From an uncultured Psychrobacter sp. (lineage in GTDB: Bacteria > Pseudomonadota > Gammaproteobacteria > Pseudomonadales > Moraxellaceae), in contig CANMUI010000003.1 of assembly GCA_947501045.1 (NCBI GenBank), positions 1 through 64,000 of the forward strand: 64,000 nt of DNA, written 5' to 3'. The notes below the pieces were generated by a model. That model was not told the DNA's origin. It ran no database searches and worked only from the letters and a program-made list of their open reading frames with translations. A program made the translations under genes and the position numbers. Below are positions 27,159 to 37,185 of the stretch, piece by piece (the first letter of the stretch is position 1; each line of letters opens with the position of its first letter).

Positions 27159-27190
27159 TTAAAAAAGCATCCGATTTGGGTGCTTTTTTT
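27159..27190. terminator. Bidirectional terminator between the phosphoribosyltransferase gene and recD
   Basis: AAAAAAGCA (27161-27169) and TGCTTTTTT flank an 11-base loop-containing segment. The A and T runs let it act in both directions for the convergent genes. Confidence 0.8.
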
Positions 27191-27221
27191 GGACTAGAGA
27201 TTAAACTATTTTTTGTCTTAT

Positions 27222-29423
27222 TCATTTACTCAAATTAGAAAATTGCAGTGCTAGACCTGTATAGCGCTGCGTTGGTGTTTGAACCGCCTTCTCTAAAGTA
27301 GGTTTGGTACTGTATATGGTTACTTGCTCTTTAGCGCGAGTTACTGCGGTATAGATAAGTTCTTTGCTCAATAATTTTGCATGAGTACTATCAAAAGTAA
27401 TAGCCACATGATCAAACTCAGATCCTTGTGATTTGTGAATAGTCATTGCATATGCTGTAGCAATCATTTCCTCGTTTAGCAAATTAATGGCTATCCCCTG
27501 CTTTTTATTTTCAAAAAATACTTCCATTTGGTTTCTATCATCACCAATTTGTAAGCAAAACCCAATATCACCATTGAATAGTCCTAGATCATAATTGTTT
27601 TGTAGAACCATGACTGGACGACCATGAAACCAAGTATTCTGACCCAGCGGTAATTTTAACTCGGTGAGATGCCATTGCGTGAGATAGTTATTAATATAAC
27701 GATCACCCCATTCACCATTGTGACCAGCGCACAGGATTCTAAACTCATTAAAAGTCTTCATTAATGAGGTAATTATATTCTTTGTTGGTTCTGGCACGGA
27801 TTTTTCTATTGGATTTTCTAATAGTTTCTTGATCTCAGATAGATAATTATTGTATTTTGTTATTGTATTTAGTGTTGTCTTATTTCTACTTAGGCTATTT
27901 TTATTATCTATAGATGTTGCTGTTCGCGACACATTGATATTCTGAAAACTTAGCGCCTTATCTTGCTCCAACAACTGCCAAATAGTAGCAATATTGGTCT
28001 CCGCTTTATTAATTTGATATGCAAGCTTACCAATACCAGAGTCTGCGCTAAAACGGCGGCTCTCTGTTAACTGCACATGGATAGATTGCAATAATGGAAT
28101 ACGGCATAAATCGGACAATACTGCTCCTGCATCAACCGCTGCCAATTGATTAGCATCTCCTAGCAATATAAGTCTAGCGCTTGGCTTTACCGCACTCACA
28201 AGATAATTGGCCAATTCAACCCCTAGCATAGAGGCCTCATCAACGATGATAATATCTTCACCTAGTGGATTGTTAGCATCGTAACGCGGCCTACCCGTTC
28301 GTCCAATGCCTAACAAGCGATGAATGGTTTTGGCTTCTTGCAATTGTATATCCACATTTGCTAAATTTAGAGCCGCTTGTAGAGACTCTTGCATGCGTTG
28401 TGCTGCCTTACCAGTTGGCGCTACTAATGCTAGACTAGCACTGTCTGTGCTGAATTTAACGTTTTCATGCTCATCAGTCCTACCCTCTGTTACTTGTTGT
28501 AGCGCGATTACTAATTGAGCGACGGTATAGGTTTTACCTGTACCTGGGCCACCAGTAATGATACTAAAGGCGTTATTATTGGCCACATCAATGGCGGTCA
28601 CCTGCTTCTCGTGTAGACCTTTAGGTACTGATATCTGTAGAGGCGTTACTTGCTGTTGTAAAATGTTATTGACGTGCTTGACTAAGTTAAATTCTGCTTG
28701 CCAAGAGCGATGTAGCCAAAATGTGAGCGATGTTATTGAATTATCAGTACTTTGATCGTTATGATTCTGTGTTTGATAGATTATTGGTTGATTGTTTTTG
28801 CTTAGGCTATTTTTATTATCAACAATACCAACATTAACATCAGTAAATAAATCATGATCATTCACCGAATTAATGAAAGACGTCAAGTCAGTATTTTTTA
28901 GTAATTGGTATAGTGCTACAACCGTATCTAAACGTTTGACCAATCTCTCTTTTTCATAATTGCTAAGCGCTAATTGCCCCCATAACGATTCTCGCTTGCT
29001 AAATAAGGTATTTAGCGACCCAAATAACAAAGGTTCATCTATTGACTCTTCTTCTAAAAAATTATCTTCTGCTTGCATCTGTATTGGAGTATCAATAAGA
29101 GTAAGGATCGGCGCTGCTAGTATCTCAAGCAGTTGCTGTTGCCAAGCATATAGTGTAACTCTCTCATCATTGACTCGACCTTGTAAAGGTGCTTCATGCT
29201 CCGCTATCTCAATAGTTAATACTGTATGTCCTTCTTCCAAATGAGTAGCCAACAAAGTAAATATAGCAATAAATAAGCCGTTTTCTTTATCCGTATTAGC
29301 TGTTGTAGCGCTCGCGTCATACGCTTGATGTGTTTGCTGACGGCGTAACAAAATATAATCGCTGATGGTGCTAGCCCAGCTTTCTTGTGAGCTAATTGCT
29401 GCCCTACTCTGGTTATTATTCAT
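27222..29423 (-). CDS. recD: RecBCD exonuclease V subunit RecD
   Basis: The 733-residue protein is the 5'-3' helicase subunit of RecBCD. The P-loop is TGGPGTGKTYTVAQL (about residues 288-302), followed by APTGKAAQRM, DEASMLG and LLGDANQLAAV helicase motifs, and the C-terminal TIHKSQGSEFDHV and YTAVTRAKEQ motifs. E. coli RecD has 608 residues; the extra length lies in Asn/Ser/Asp-rich inserts, two of which carry nearly the same DNKNSLS peptide (about residues 204-210 and 506-512). It is the last gene of the recC-recB-recD set, 84 bases after recB. Confidence 0.95.
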   Translation of the reverse strand: MNNNQSRAAISSQESWASTISDYILLRRQQTHQAYDASATTANTDKENGLFIAIFTLLATHLEEGHTVLTIEIAEHEAPLQGRVNDERVTLYAWQQQLLEILAAPILTLIDTPIQMQAEDNFLEEESIDEPLLFGSLNTLFSKRESLWGQLALSNYEKERLVKRLDTVVALYQLLKNTDLTSFINSVNDHDLFTDVNVGIVDNKNSLSKNNQPIIYQTQNHNDQSTDNSITSLTFWLHRSWQAEFNLVKHVNNILQQQVTPLQISVPKGLHEKQVTAIDVANNNAFSIITGGPGTGKTYTVAQLVIALQQVTEGRTDEHENVKFSTDSASLALVAPTGKAAQRMQESLQAALNLANVDIQLQEAKTIHRLLGIGRTGRPRYDANNPLGEDIIIVDEASMLGVELANYLVSAVKPSARLILLGDANQLAAVDAGAVLSDLCRIPLLQSIHVQLTESRRFSADSGIGKLAYQINKAETNIATIWQLLEQDKALSFQNINVSRTATSIDNKNSLSRNKTTLNTITKYNNYLSEIKKLLENPIEKSVPEPTKNIITSLMKTFNEFRILCAGHNGEWGDRYINNYLTQWHLTELKLPLGQNTWFHGRPVMVLQNNYDLGLFNGDIGFCLQIGDDRNQMEVFFENKKQGIAINLLNEEMIATAYAMTIHKSQGSEFDHVAITFDSTHAKLLSKELIYTAVTRAKEQVTIYSTKPTLEKAVQTPTQRYTGLALQFSNLSK

Positions 29424-32400
29424 AGTATGCTTATCTCTTTTATCAAGTGTTTATCGGATTAAAAACTGTAAAAGTCATGGTTCATGTGCTTCGTTATTCA
29501 TAATTGATTAATTGGGAATACCAAACAACGAATCTAAGCCCTTGATAAAATCAATAGGAATATCCCAAGTGACTAATCCATAACGCTCATTGTGCACCCA
29601 GTTGTTATTATTAGAATTATCCTCACTTTGTGGAACAGCTGATTTAGAAGATGAGTCATAAACTCCCCGTAAAAAGACATATTCAACTGCTCCTAGATAC
29701 TTATCTTCATTACCTTCATAATCACTAACCCTTATAGTAAGGAATCGATGTAGTGCCACTTGATAAATTGCTGCTTGTAGCCAATATCCGGCCTTGGACA
29801 TAGCTTGCTTGAGTGTATTTTGGTTATAACTACTTAGGCTATTTCCTAAAAAGTTACTCTTATAATCGACAACATAATACTTGCCAGCATGCTCATAGAC
29901 CAAATCAATCTCGCCGCGCAAGTAACGATACAAATGCGCTTTATTCTGCGGGACGAGGTTGATATGTTTGTCTTTATCATCGGGAAGATACTGCTCAAAG
30001 AGTCTATTAATATCCTGTGCCTTAAAGGTCTCTGACAAACCCATGTTAAATTCTAACTCAGCGAATCGTCTATTTTTATCAATAGACTTCAAAGGCTGGT
30101 TGGAGGCTAATAGCGGCGTAGCTAATACCTCATCAATCCAAGTCATTAAGTCTTCATGCGCGGTCACATCTATCGTGTCCAAATCCAGCGGACGACTCTC
30201 CTGTTTTTGTTTGGCTTGCAATATACGACTTTGTTGCTCAGCGCTACTATAGACTAGTGGCAACTGATAGCTACTAATAGCTCTGTCGATGACTTGCGAC
30301 CATTTAGAGTTATTATTGAAGTCTATTTTTTCAAATATCTCATGCAAAAACGTACCAGCGTTGGCCCCTTTGATAAAGCTAAAGCGAATATCATCCTCTG
30401 ACTTGAGGCTTAATTCACCTAAAGATTCAAGAGAATCATTGCTATTGGATAATGGTTCAACTGTTACTGAAGACTCTGTCATATCAATATCTATGGCATC
30501 ATCAATACGCTCATCGACCACAGCCATCGCTTGTGTCGATTCATCAAGCTGGCGGGCTAAAGCGGTAAAACTGGTCTTGGCCCAACCATAAAAGTAATGG
30601 GTCTTCATGATCTCTGAAAAAGCATCATATTCAATAGTCTCTGTCATAGGTTTGACAGTGGCAAGCTTGGTATTATTATTTAAGCCTGTTGAATTGACAT
30701 AATTATCATCATAGAACGCATTGACATTATGCCCTCTGAGCATACCTATGGTGCCTTTGAGCCTATCCGGTAATTCAAACTTTGCTTCTGCGGACTCAAA
30801 CCAGTAAAACACTGGTTTACGATTCATATCTCTTGTACTACTCGGATCTTTCAGTACGACATAAAGTTGCTCACTGGCCCGAGTAAAGGCGACATAACCA
30901 AGCCTGCGTAGCTCATCGAAGTCCTCTTGAGTCTCAATATCTGTAAAGTGACCCTCTGTAGTAGCAGAGTCCTGCACAGCAGAGAAGCGGCGCTGATTAC
31001 CTATCGCTTGTTGTCTTAAACTTGCAGAGGTTTGGCTAGCATTATACAAATACAGCCCGTACTTCTCTTTATTGCCCGACCTCCTACTGGCGTCGCCCAT
31101 ACCGAGCACATAGACAATGGGGAACTCAAGCCCTTTTGACTTGTGAATAGTCATCAGCTGCACGCCAGACTCTGTAGGTAACGGGTATTGCTTAGCCCAA
31201 TCGCTATTGGGCGCTGCCTCTATGTTTTGTCTAAACCACGCCAATAGCTCATGCTCACCCATGCCGATACCGTACTGCGCCAAGACGTCCATTACGTGGC
31301 GCAAGTCCATAATATGACGGTCGCCATCTTTGTGAGCGGCTAAGGCTTGCCAAACGCCTTGCGATTGAATGGGGCTTTTATCCAATAAATAATGTAGCGC
31401 CGACAAAATACCAAAATGCTGCCAACGCTGCGCGCCCTCTTTTATATAGGTAATAAAATCTTGATAACTTTTTTTATTATTAGTCGTTTGGTTATTAAAT
31501 ACTTTGTCACTACTTTCTTCAATCCCTGACTCGTAGTCAGTCATCATAGCTTTGACGTCTTTGATACTCAGACCATATAGATGACTGGTCAGCACCCGAT
31601 TAACGATGTCATGTCGATAAGGGTATATCATCGCGCTAAGTAGCGCCGCCACGTCCTCGGCCATGATGGTCTCAAAGATACTGACGTCACTAGTGGTCAA
31701 GGTTGGCACTTTGAGCTTAACCAACTCGTCTTCTACTCGTTTTAAATCTTTTTTGGCCCGTGCCAGTACACCGATATCATTAGGCTGAATCGGCTTGCCA
31801 TCCAAGGTTTGCGCACTGCTGAGTAAAGTGGCAATATGCCGCGCTGTGATCTCGAACTCATCGTACTCAAGCTCAGCATCTTTACTGTCAGGTAGATGCA
31901 ATAAGCTGACAGGCTGGTTTGATAATACCTGTGTCACTAAAGCGCTCGATTGAGATTCTAAATCATTAAACCAAGACAGCTGGTTTTGTGGTTTGGCAGC
32001 CTTGATATGCTGATAATAAATGCCGCTACCCAACTGCGCTAACTTATTTTCAGTAGTCATTGCCATTGGCATACCAAACCAGCAATTCAAAGCATGAATC
32101 ACACTGGCATTTGAGCGGCGGTTAACATCCAGCGTCCAAAGGCTGCTTTTGTCAAACTGAGCTTTCATATAATTATAGTTAGACACATCACCACCACGAA
32201 AACCATAAATAGCTTGCTTAGGGTCACCAACCAATAGTAAAAACTCATGACTGGACTTTTTGGAAGCTGTCGGTTTATCGTTATCAGAATTTTTGCTCTT
32301 TTTCTTGGACAGATAAATACTCTCAATCATAATAGCTTGCTCGCCATTGATGTCTTGCGACTCATCAATCAAAGCGACTGGATAATGGTGACGAATGTAA

Positions 32401-35400
32401 CGCGCCAGCTTTTGCCCTTGCCTGCCCGTCAACGCTTGGTTTAAACGCACCATTTGTAGACTATAAGTCGTTTCACCGCGCTCCTCTAAAATAACCGGCA
32501 ATCTGTCACGTACCGCAAGTACAATTTGGCGGTTAAGATTAGCTAAGATAGCGGTTATATAGTTTTGAATTTGTTGAACGTAGTTGTATAGTTTGAGCAG
32601 CATTTGCACTGACTCAGTACTAATAAATCTTATTCTTCCTTGCTCGTTACCTTCTTTAAATCCAGAATCATTTGAGTCGTCATAGGTTGCTTGAAGTTGG
32701 TTTAAAAAATTTAAATGTGGGGTAGATAGACTTTGATAAAAATATATTTTTTTACTTTCAATAAGCTCTTTAAAATCCTGATAAAAACCTAAATTTTTGG
32801 CAAGACTTTTTCGATTATCAAAACCTTCTTTTTTTCTAAAATCTTTATCAAAATAAGTTTGAATGTCATTAAAATCAAATTCACTGAACTGATGCAAAAA
32901 TGCTTCATAATCCTCAAAAGAGAACTCATCTACCACAATCTCATCAATAGGCGCTGAGATAAAATTAAGCGAGCGCATCACAAACTTTTTATGATCGCTG
33001 ACGGCAGTCAGCTTGCCTTGCTGCTCTAGTAGCGCATACAGTTTGGGCTGCTCATAATATAACCTACTTTGAAACTGACGCAGCTCATCATGAATAATAC
33101 TGTCAGTGACCTGCTCAATGGCGCTATCTTCTATAATCCCCATGCCTTGCTGATGACCGGTCTCACTACTGTACTCCTTCAACCATTTTTGCGCCAAGCT
33201 ATCGAGCGTACCGACAAATAATCTATCGAGCGTCGTTAATACTAGTGCCGTGCGGCGAGTAGCCTCAGCCATCGAATAGGTCTGCACATGATCCAGCAAA
33301 TAACCCACCAAATGCAGGTTAATGGGATCTTGCATGATGTCGTCTAAGCGCGCATATTTAGCCTGTTCTACTAACCATTTTTCACGATCTTTTTTGACCT
33401 GTATACGCTTTTTTGCAGCGGCTTTTTTATCATAGGCAAGGTCTTGGTTACTGTTTTGATTAAGGCTTTGATCAAAGATGTCAGCGTCGGTCTTAGTAGC
33501 TAAGTCGCTGCCTTCTTGCTTTTTACCATTATTATCAGGTGTTATCTGCAAAATGGTGGGATATAAATCATTCTTATTATCAAGATTAGTGCTTAGGCTA
33601 TTTAGCCACTGTAATAACTGATAAAAATCAACCAAGCGGTCATGAATACGCTGACGCATCTCAGCTGCAGCGGCTCGGGTAAAGGTAGTGGCGATAATTT
33701 GCTCTGGCGCCCGCCGCGCTTCAATCAGTAGACGCAGCACAATGCCTGTTAGCGTCCACGTTTTACCGGTACCGGCTGAGGCTTCAATAAGATGCCGACC
33801 ACTCAGAGCAACCTCGACTGCTGGCACTGCATCTGCCCTACTCTCACTACTATCCTTGCCTTCAGAAATATTGGCAGAGGCAGCAGATAATTTAGAGGCT
33901 TCATCTAAGTCACCATCGACTAAGCTTGGTGGTGTAAAGATATCAGTGGTGTCGATAAAGTCGGTCATATAGGCGTACACTTTTAATTTTTATTTATCCG
34001 ATTAAGAAATCAGAAACAGGCTATTACAGTTATCAACCATCTAAACTCTGTAGGGCGTTAAACATCGGTTCATACAGCGGTGGCGCTAAAGTCGCTAGCG
34101 CTATAGATAAAGCTTTAAACGCATCTTGATCACGTAGTACGTATTGCCAAATAGCATGCTGCGAGCAAGTATCGTATACCGTATCTGCCTGGTAGCTCGG
34201 TCTTAACCAGTCTGAGAAATCGGCGCGTTTTGGCCAATAGCTGCCCTCACCACTCTCTTCAGCTTTGAGATACTTTTCAAGATAGCTGAGCGCGTATTCT
34301 GGCAGTAAGGTAATAGGTACTTGACCTGCAAGCTTACCAAAAATGGCCCATTTAATAAGCTCAATTACAGCGTCTTCATAAACCATTGGCCTGAGCTTAA
34401 AGGCGGTCACATTCTCATAGGCTTTAACTTGCGAGCTGGATTTATTAAAGCGCCAAATACTCATCCCATCATCGAGCGCTACTTGCTCAGCAGTAGTACG
34501 TCTGGCCACTTGCCAATACAGATGCGACAACCAAAACTTAAGTAAATGCTTAGGGCTGGCAGAGTTGGGTAAAATATTTAACCACTGCTTGGGTGATTTA
34601 TCGCTATAGGCTAGCGCTGGGTGTTCTTGAGAGCGCTTATTAGGGGCATTTATTGGCCCTGATATTGGTAGTGAGATTGGTACTGAGATCGGTACTGAGC
34701 CTTTTATCTTAATATGTTTAGGCAATAGGGTAAGTAGTGGTTCGCTATCAGTATGATTCAGCACAGTCGCCAGCTCTATTTGAACCGGATGCTCAGTAGT
34801 TGGCGTAAGCAGTTGCAAGCTTGTAATAATATCTTCTCTATCCTCATTAGGCGTTTTAAACTCATCAAAGCCATTAGCTACGAGCTGCTCTTTGAACTCC
34901 ATACACTGCTGCTGCAATTTTTGTTGTTGATTAGGCAAGGTAGTTTGACGAGCCACACCTGCTGGCATGATTTTTTGATACAGCAAGGTTTGACTGACCA
35001 TCTGCGCCGTAGCACTGTCCTCCTGCTCATTGGCCGTACCGTTCACCATGTTATTAATCAAATACTCTTTAATCTTGTAGGTATTTAAGTTATCTAAAAA
35101 CAGTGGCTCTTGGGGCGTCATCGCCTTCTCGCCTTGCATCACATGCACCTTTTGGGTACGTAAAAAAGCTTTGGCAGGATGGCGTACTTGATAGGCCAGC
35201 ACCCCTTCGATATCTATCTCACCAATATTAAACACGGTATCAAATAGAGCTTGAGTAAGCGCTTCATTTATCTCGCTAGCATTAACATCAGAATCAGCAC
35301 TCAAAGAAGCACCTAGCCCTAACATATCCACTAATGCTGCCAAGTTTTTATTGAAAGCTTGATTAAAAGTTTGCTGGCCCACCTGTGCCAGCCGCCCTAG

Positions 35401-37185
35401 GTTCTGACTAAGCAGCTGAGCTATTGACTCATACTGTGATTTTGTCGGTAAGCTTACCAGTTGGTCCTGCGCGCTAAAGTCTCTGTTCTTTAAGTTCTTA
35501 AACACAGCTTGCCATAGCGGCGCCGGTGGAAACTGCTTTTTTTGCGCAAGCTTAGCTTTACGCATGGCTTTGTTCAATATAGCGTCTAGCTCATTGGCAG
35601 TATCAGTAATATTAGCAGCGCTACTGTTTTGAGTATTTTTTTCAGTTGCTTGTTCAGTCTCTTGTTCAAAGACATCAGCGTCTTCGATGTTTGTTTCGAA
35701 CAAACTTTCATGAAAAGGTAGTGCAGGATGTTCAGTCACCAGCCACTGCTTAATTAGTTTTGGCAGATAGCGCTTGAGATTCTCGGTGGTGGGATTAATA
35801 TGCTCAGGCAAAGTCTCCAATGTGTCTGTCTGTAATGTATACAGGCCATCTAGTGAACTTATCTGCCACTGCACCTCACCTTGCAAAAACTGTAGCAGCT
35901 CACTTACCGGATTAGCGGGTAGATGTTCATGAGTATCCGTCAGACTTTGACCGTTATAGAATATCCAACAAGCACTACGCGCGCATAGCATTGCATCCAA
36001 AAATGCGCCATTATCATCATCTTCACTGACCCTATCACCACGGCGGCTAATAGTGGCTTTCATCAAATCATAGCGGTTATCACGGTCACGGGCTGGGAAC
36101 TCAGAGAGGTCCATATTAAGCATGACCACCAGCTCAAAGGGTACGTTACGCAGCGCCCCAAAGCGGCCAAAAGTAATTACGCCAGTAGGCTCAGCACTAA
36201 CCTGCTGACTCTCAAGCTCGGCCTCGATACTGTCTAACATAAAGCTTAGTTTGAGCGGCAACTGCTCAACCCCTGCCAGTCTTTGTTCTACCTCTTTATT
36301 ATCGTTATCGCTGCTGGCGTACTGTCGATAGTAGCGGTTGGCGCGTAAGCTAGATTTAAAACCGTTCATCGCATTATAGATAGCGCGCATAGTACGGGTC
36401 TGATCCACATCACCAAAATAGCGATGAATCACTTGACTCTCAATCTGATCCAGCCAGTCCTCCGCTTTCATCTTTTGGGTATGGTCATCACGTCTCTCGT
36501 TCAGGCCACTATAAATGCGGCAAAGAGCTTCCACAATCATCGCATCATTTAGGCTCACTTGTGGTAATGGCAGGCTCATCTCTGGCATTGCTGTACTTGG
36601 CCAAGCATCATCAGCCAAAGGATATAAGCAATCACTTACACTTGCCTCTGGCATCACCAAACCCAAGGTCAATCTATCTAAAGCTTGAGCAAAGCTAAAA
36701 CGGTAATCAAAGTCGTTACTATCTAGCGTCTGTTTAAGATGCCCCTCATCAAAACCGCGAATAAAGCCTGCCTCCACTAATAAATCACAGCCCCGGCTCA
36801 TTTGCTCATGAGTCAGTCCAAAGCTCTCAAACAAAGGCGGTAGCATTAGCCAATCCAAGACTTCAGCTGCCTCAAAGCGGACACTATGACTGCCTAATAG
36901 CTTATAAAAACCAATAATCGCTTCCCATAACTGACGAATATCGGCATCAACGACACCTGTCACTTTTGCAGGCAAAGTCAAACCGTCTTGTCCTTTACCA
37001 CCAACAAAAATAGAACTAATAAGTGCATGATGACGCTCGACATCGGGCATCAATACGACAATTTCCGAGATATGGCGTTTTTTCTCGTCAGATTTGACTG
37101 GTTCATTTAGCCAGCGCCCAATCATAATACGTAGCACTTCAAGTTGGCGTTGCAGGCTATGACAAGAATGAATGCTTAGGCTATT
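27889..37185 (-). repeat. Dispersed 11-base motif within recD, recB and recC
   Basis: AATAGCCTAAG on the coding strand (CTTAGGCTATT on the plus strand) occurs at 27889-27899, 28801-28811, 29833-29843, 33592-33602 and 37175-37185. All five copies have the same orientation and reading phase and encode NSLS. The two recD copies share 20 identical bases. They fall in poorly conserved inserts of the three proteins. I saw no exact copy elsewhere in the window by eye. Confidence 0.85.
29508..33968 (-). CDS. recB: RecBCD exonuclease V subunit RecB
   Basis: The protein (about 1486 residues) is the UvrD-type 3'-5' helicase plus nuclease subunit. Walker A is IEASAGTGKTWTLTGIVLRL near residue 62, then LIDESQDINGEQ, LLVGDPKQAIYGFRGGDV and MTIHKSKGLEFPIVYV. 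The C-terminal RecB-family nuclease has GEIDLVYEHAGKYYVVDYKS (catalytic Asp and DYK, about residue 1368). E. coli RecB has 1180 residues; inserts rich in Asn, Asp, Ser and Lys (for example at about 105-175) account for the excess. I prefer ATG 33968 over an in-frame GTG at 33980. Neither has a strong ribosome-binding site; coupling with recC 64 bases upstream is likely. Confidence 0.95.
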   Translation of the reverse strand: MTDFIDTTDIFTPPSLVDGDLDEASKLSAASANISEGKDSSESRADAVPAVEVALSGRHLIEASAGTGKTWTLTGIVLRLLIEARRAPEQIIATTFTRAAAAEMRQRIHDRLVDFYQLLQWLNSLSTNLDNKNDLYPTILQITPDNNGKKQEGSDLATKTDADIFDQSLNQNSNQDLAYDKKAAAKKRIQVKKDREKWLVEQAKYARLDDIMQDPINLHLVGYLLDHVQTYSMAEATRRTALVLTTLDRLFVGTLDSLAQKWLKEYSSETGHQQGMGIIEDSAIEQVTDSIIHDELRQFQSRLYYEQPKLYALLEQQGKLTAVSDHKKFVMRSLNFISAPIDEIVVDEFSFEDYEAFLHQFSEFDFNDIQTYFDKDFRKKEGFDNRKSLAKNLGFYQDFKELIESKKIYFYQSLSTPHLNFLNQLQATYDDSNDSGFKEGNEQGRIRFISTESVQMLLKLYNYVQQIQNYITAILANLNRQIVLAVRDRLPVILEERGETTYSLQMVRLNQALTGRQGQKLARYIRHHYPVALIDESQDINGEQAIMIESIYLSKKKSKNSDNDKPTASKKSSHEFLLLVGDPKQAIYGFRGGDVSNYNYMKAQFDKSSLWTLDVNRRSNASVIHALNCWFGMPMAMTTENKLAQLGSGIYYQHIKAAKPQNQLSWFNDLESQSSALVTQVLSNQPVSLLHLPDSKDAELEYDEFEITARHIATLLSSAQTLDGKPIQPNDIGVLARAKKDLKRVEDELVKLKVPTLTTSDVSIFETIMAEDVAALLSAMIYPYRHDIVNRVLTSHLYGLSIKDVKAMMTDYESGIEESSDKVFNNQTTNNKKSYQDFITYIKEGAQRWQHFGILSALHYLLDKSPIQSQGVWQALAAHKDGDRHIMDLRHVMDVLAQYGIGMGEHELLAWFRQNIEAAPNSDWAKQYPLPTESGVQLMTIHKSKGLEFPIVYVLGMGDASRRSGNKEKYGLYLYNASQTSASLRQQAIGNQRRFSAVQDSATTEGHFTDIETQEDFDELRRLGYVAFTRASEQLYVVLKDPSSTRDMNRKPVFYWFESAEAKFELPDRLKGTIGMLRGHNVNAFYDDNYVNSTGLNNNTKLATVKPMTETIEYDAFSEIMKTHYFYGWAKTSFTALARQLDESTQAMAVVDERIDDAIDIDMTESSVTVEPLSNSNDSLESLGELSLKSEDDIRFSFIKGANAGTFLHEIFEKIDFNNNSKWSQVIDRAISSYQLPLVYSSAEQQSRILQAKQKQESRPLDLDTIDVTAHEDLMTWIDEVLATPLLASNQPLKSIDKNRRFAELEFNMGLSETFKAQDINRLFEQYLPDDKDKHINLVPQNKAHLYRYLRGEIDLVYEHAGKYYVVDYKSNFLGNSLSSYNQNTLKQAMSKAGYWLQAAIYQVALHRFLTIRVSDYEGNEDKYLGAVEYVFLRGVYDSSSKSAVPQSEDNSNNNNWVHNERYGLVTWDIPIDFIKGLDSLFGIPN

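Noticed and set aside
29959..33972. Several plus-strand frames of about 65-110 codons inside recB and recC
   Set aside because: They are antisense shadows of well-supported recBCD frames with no ribosome-binding sites.
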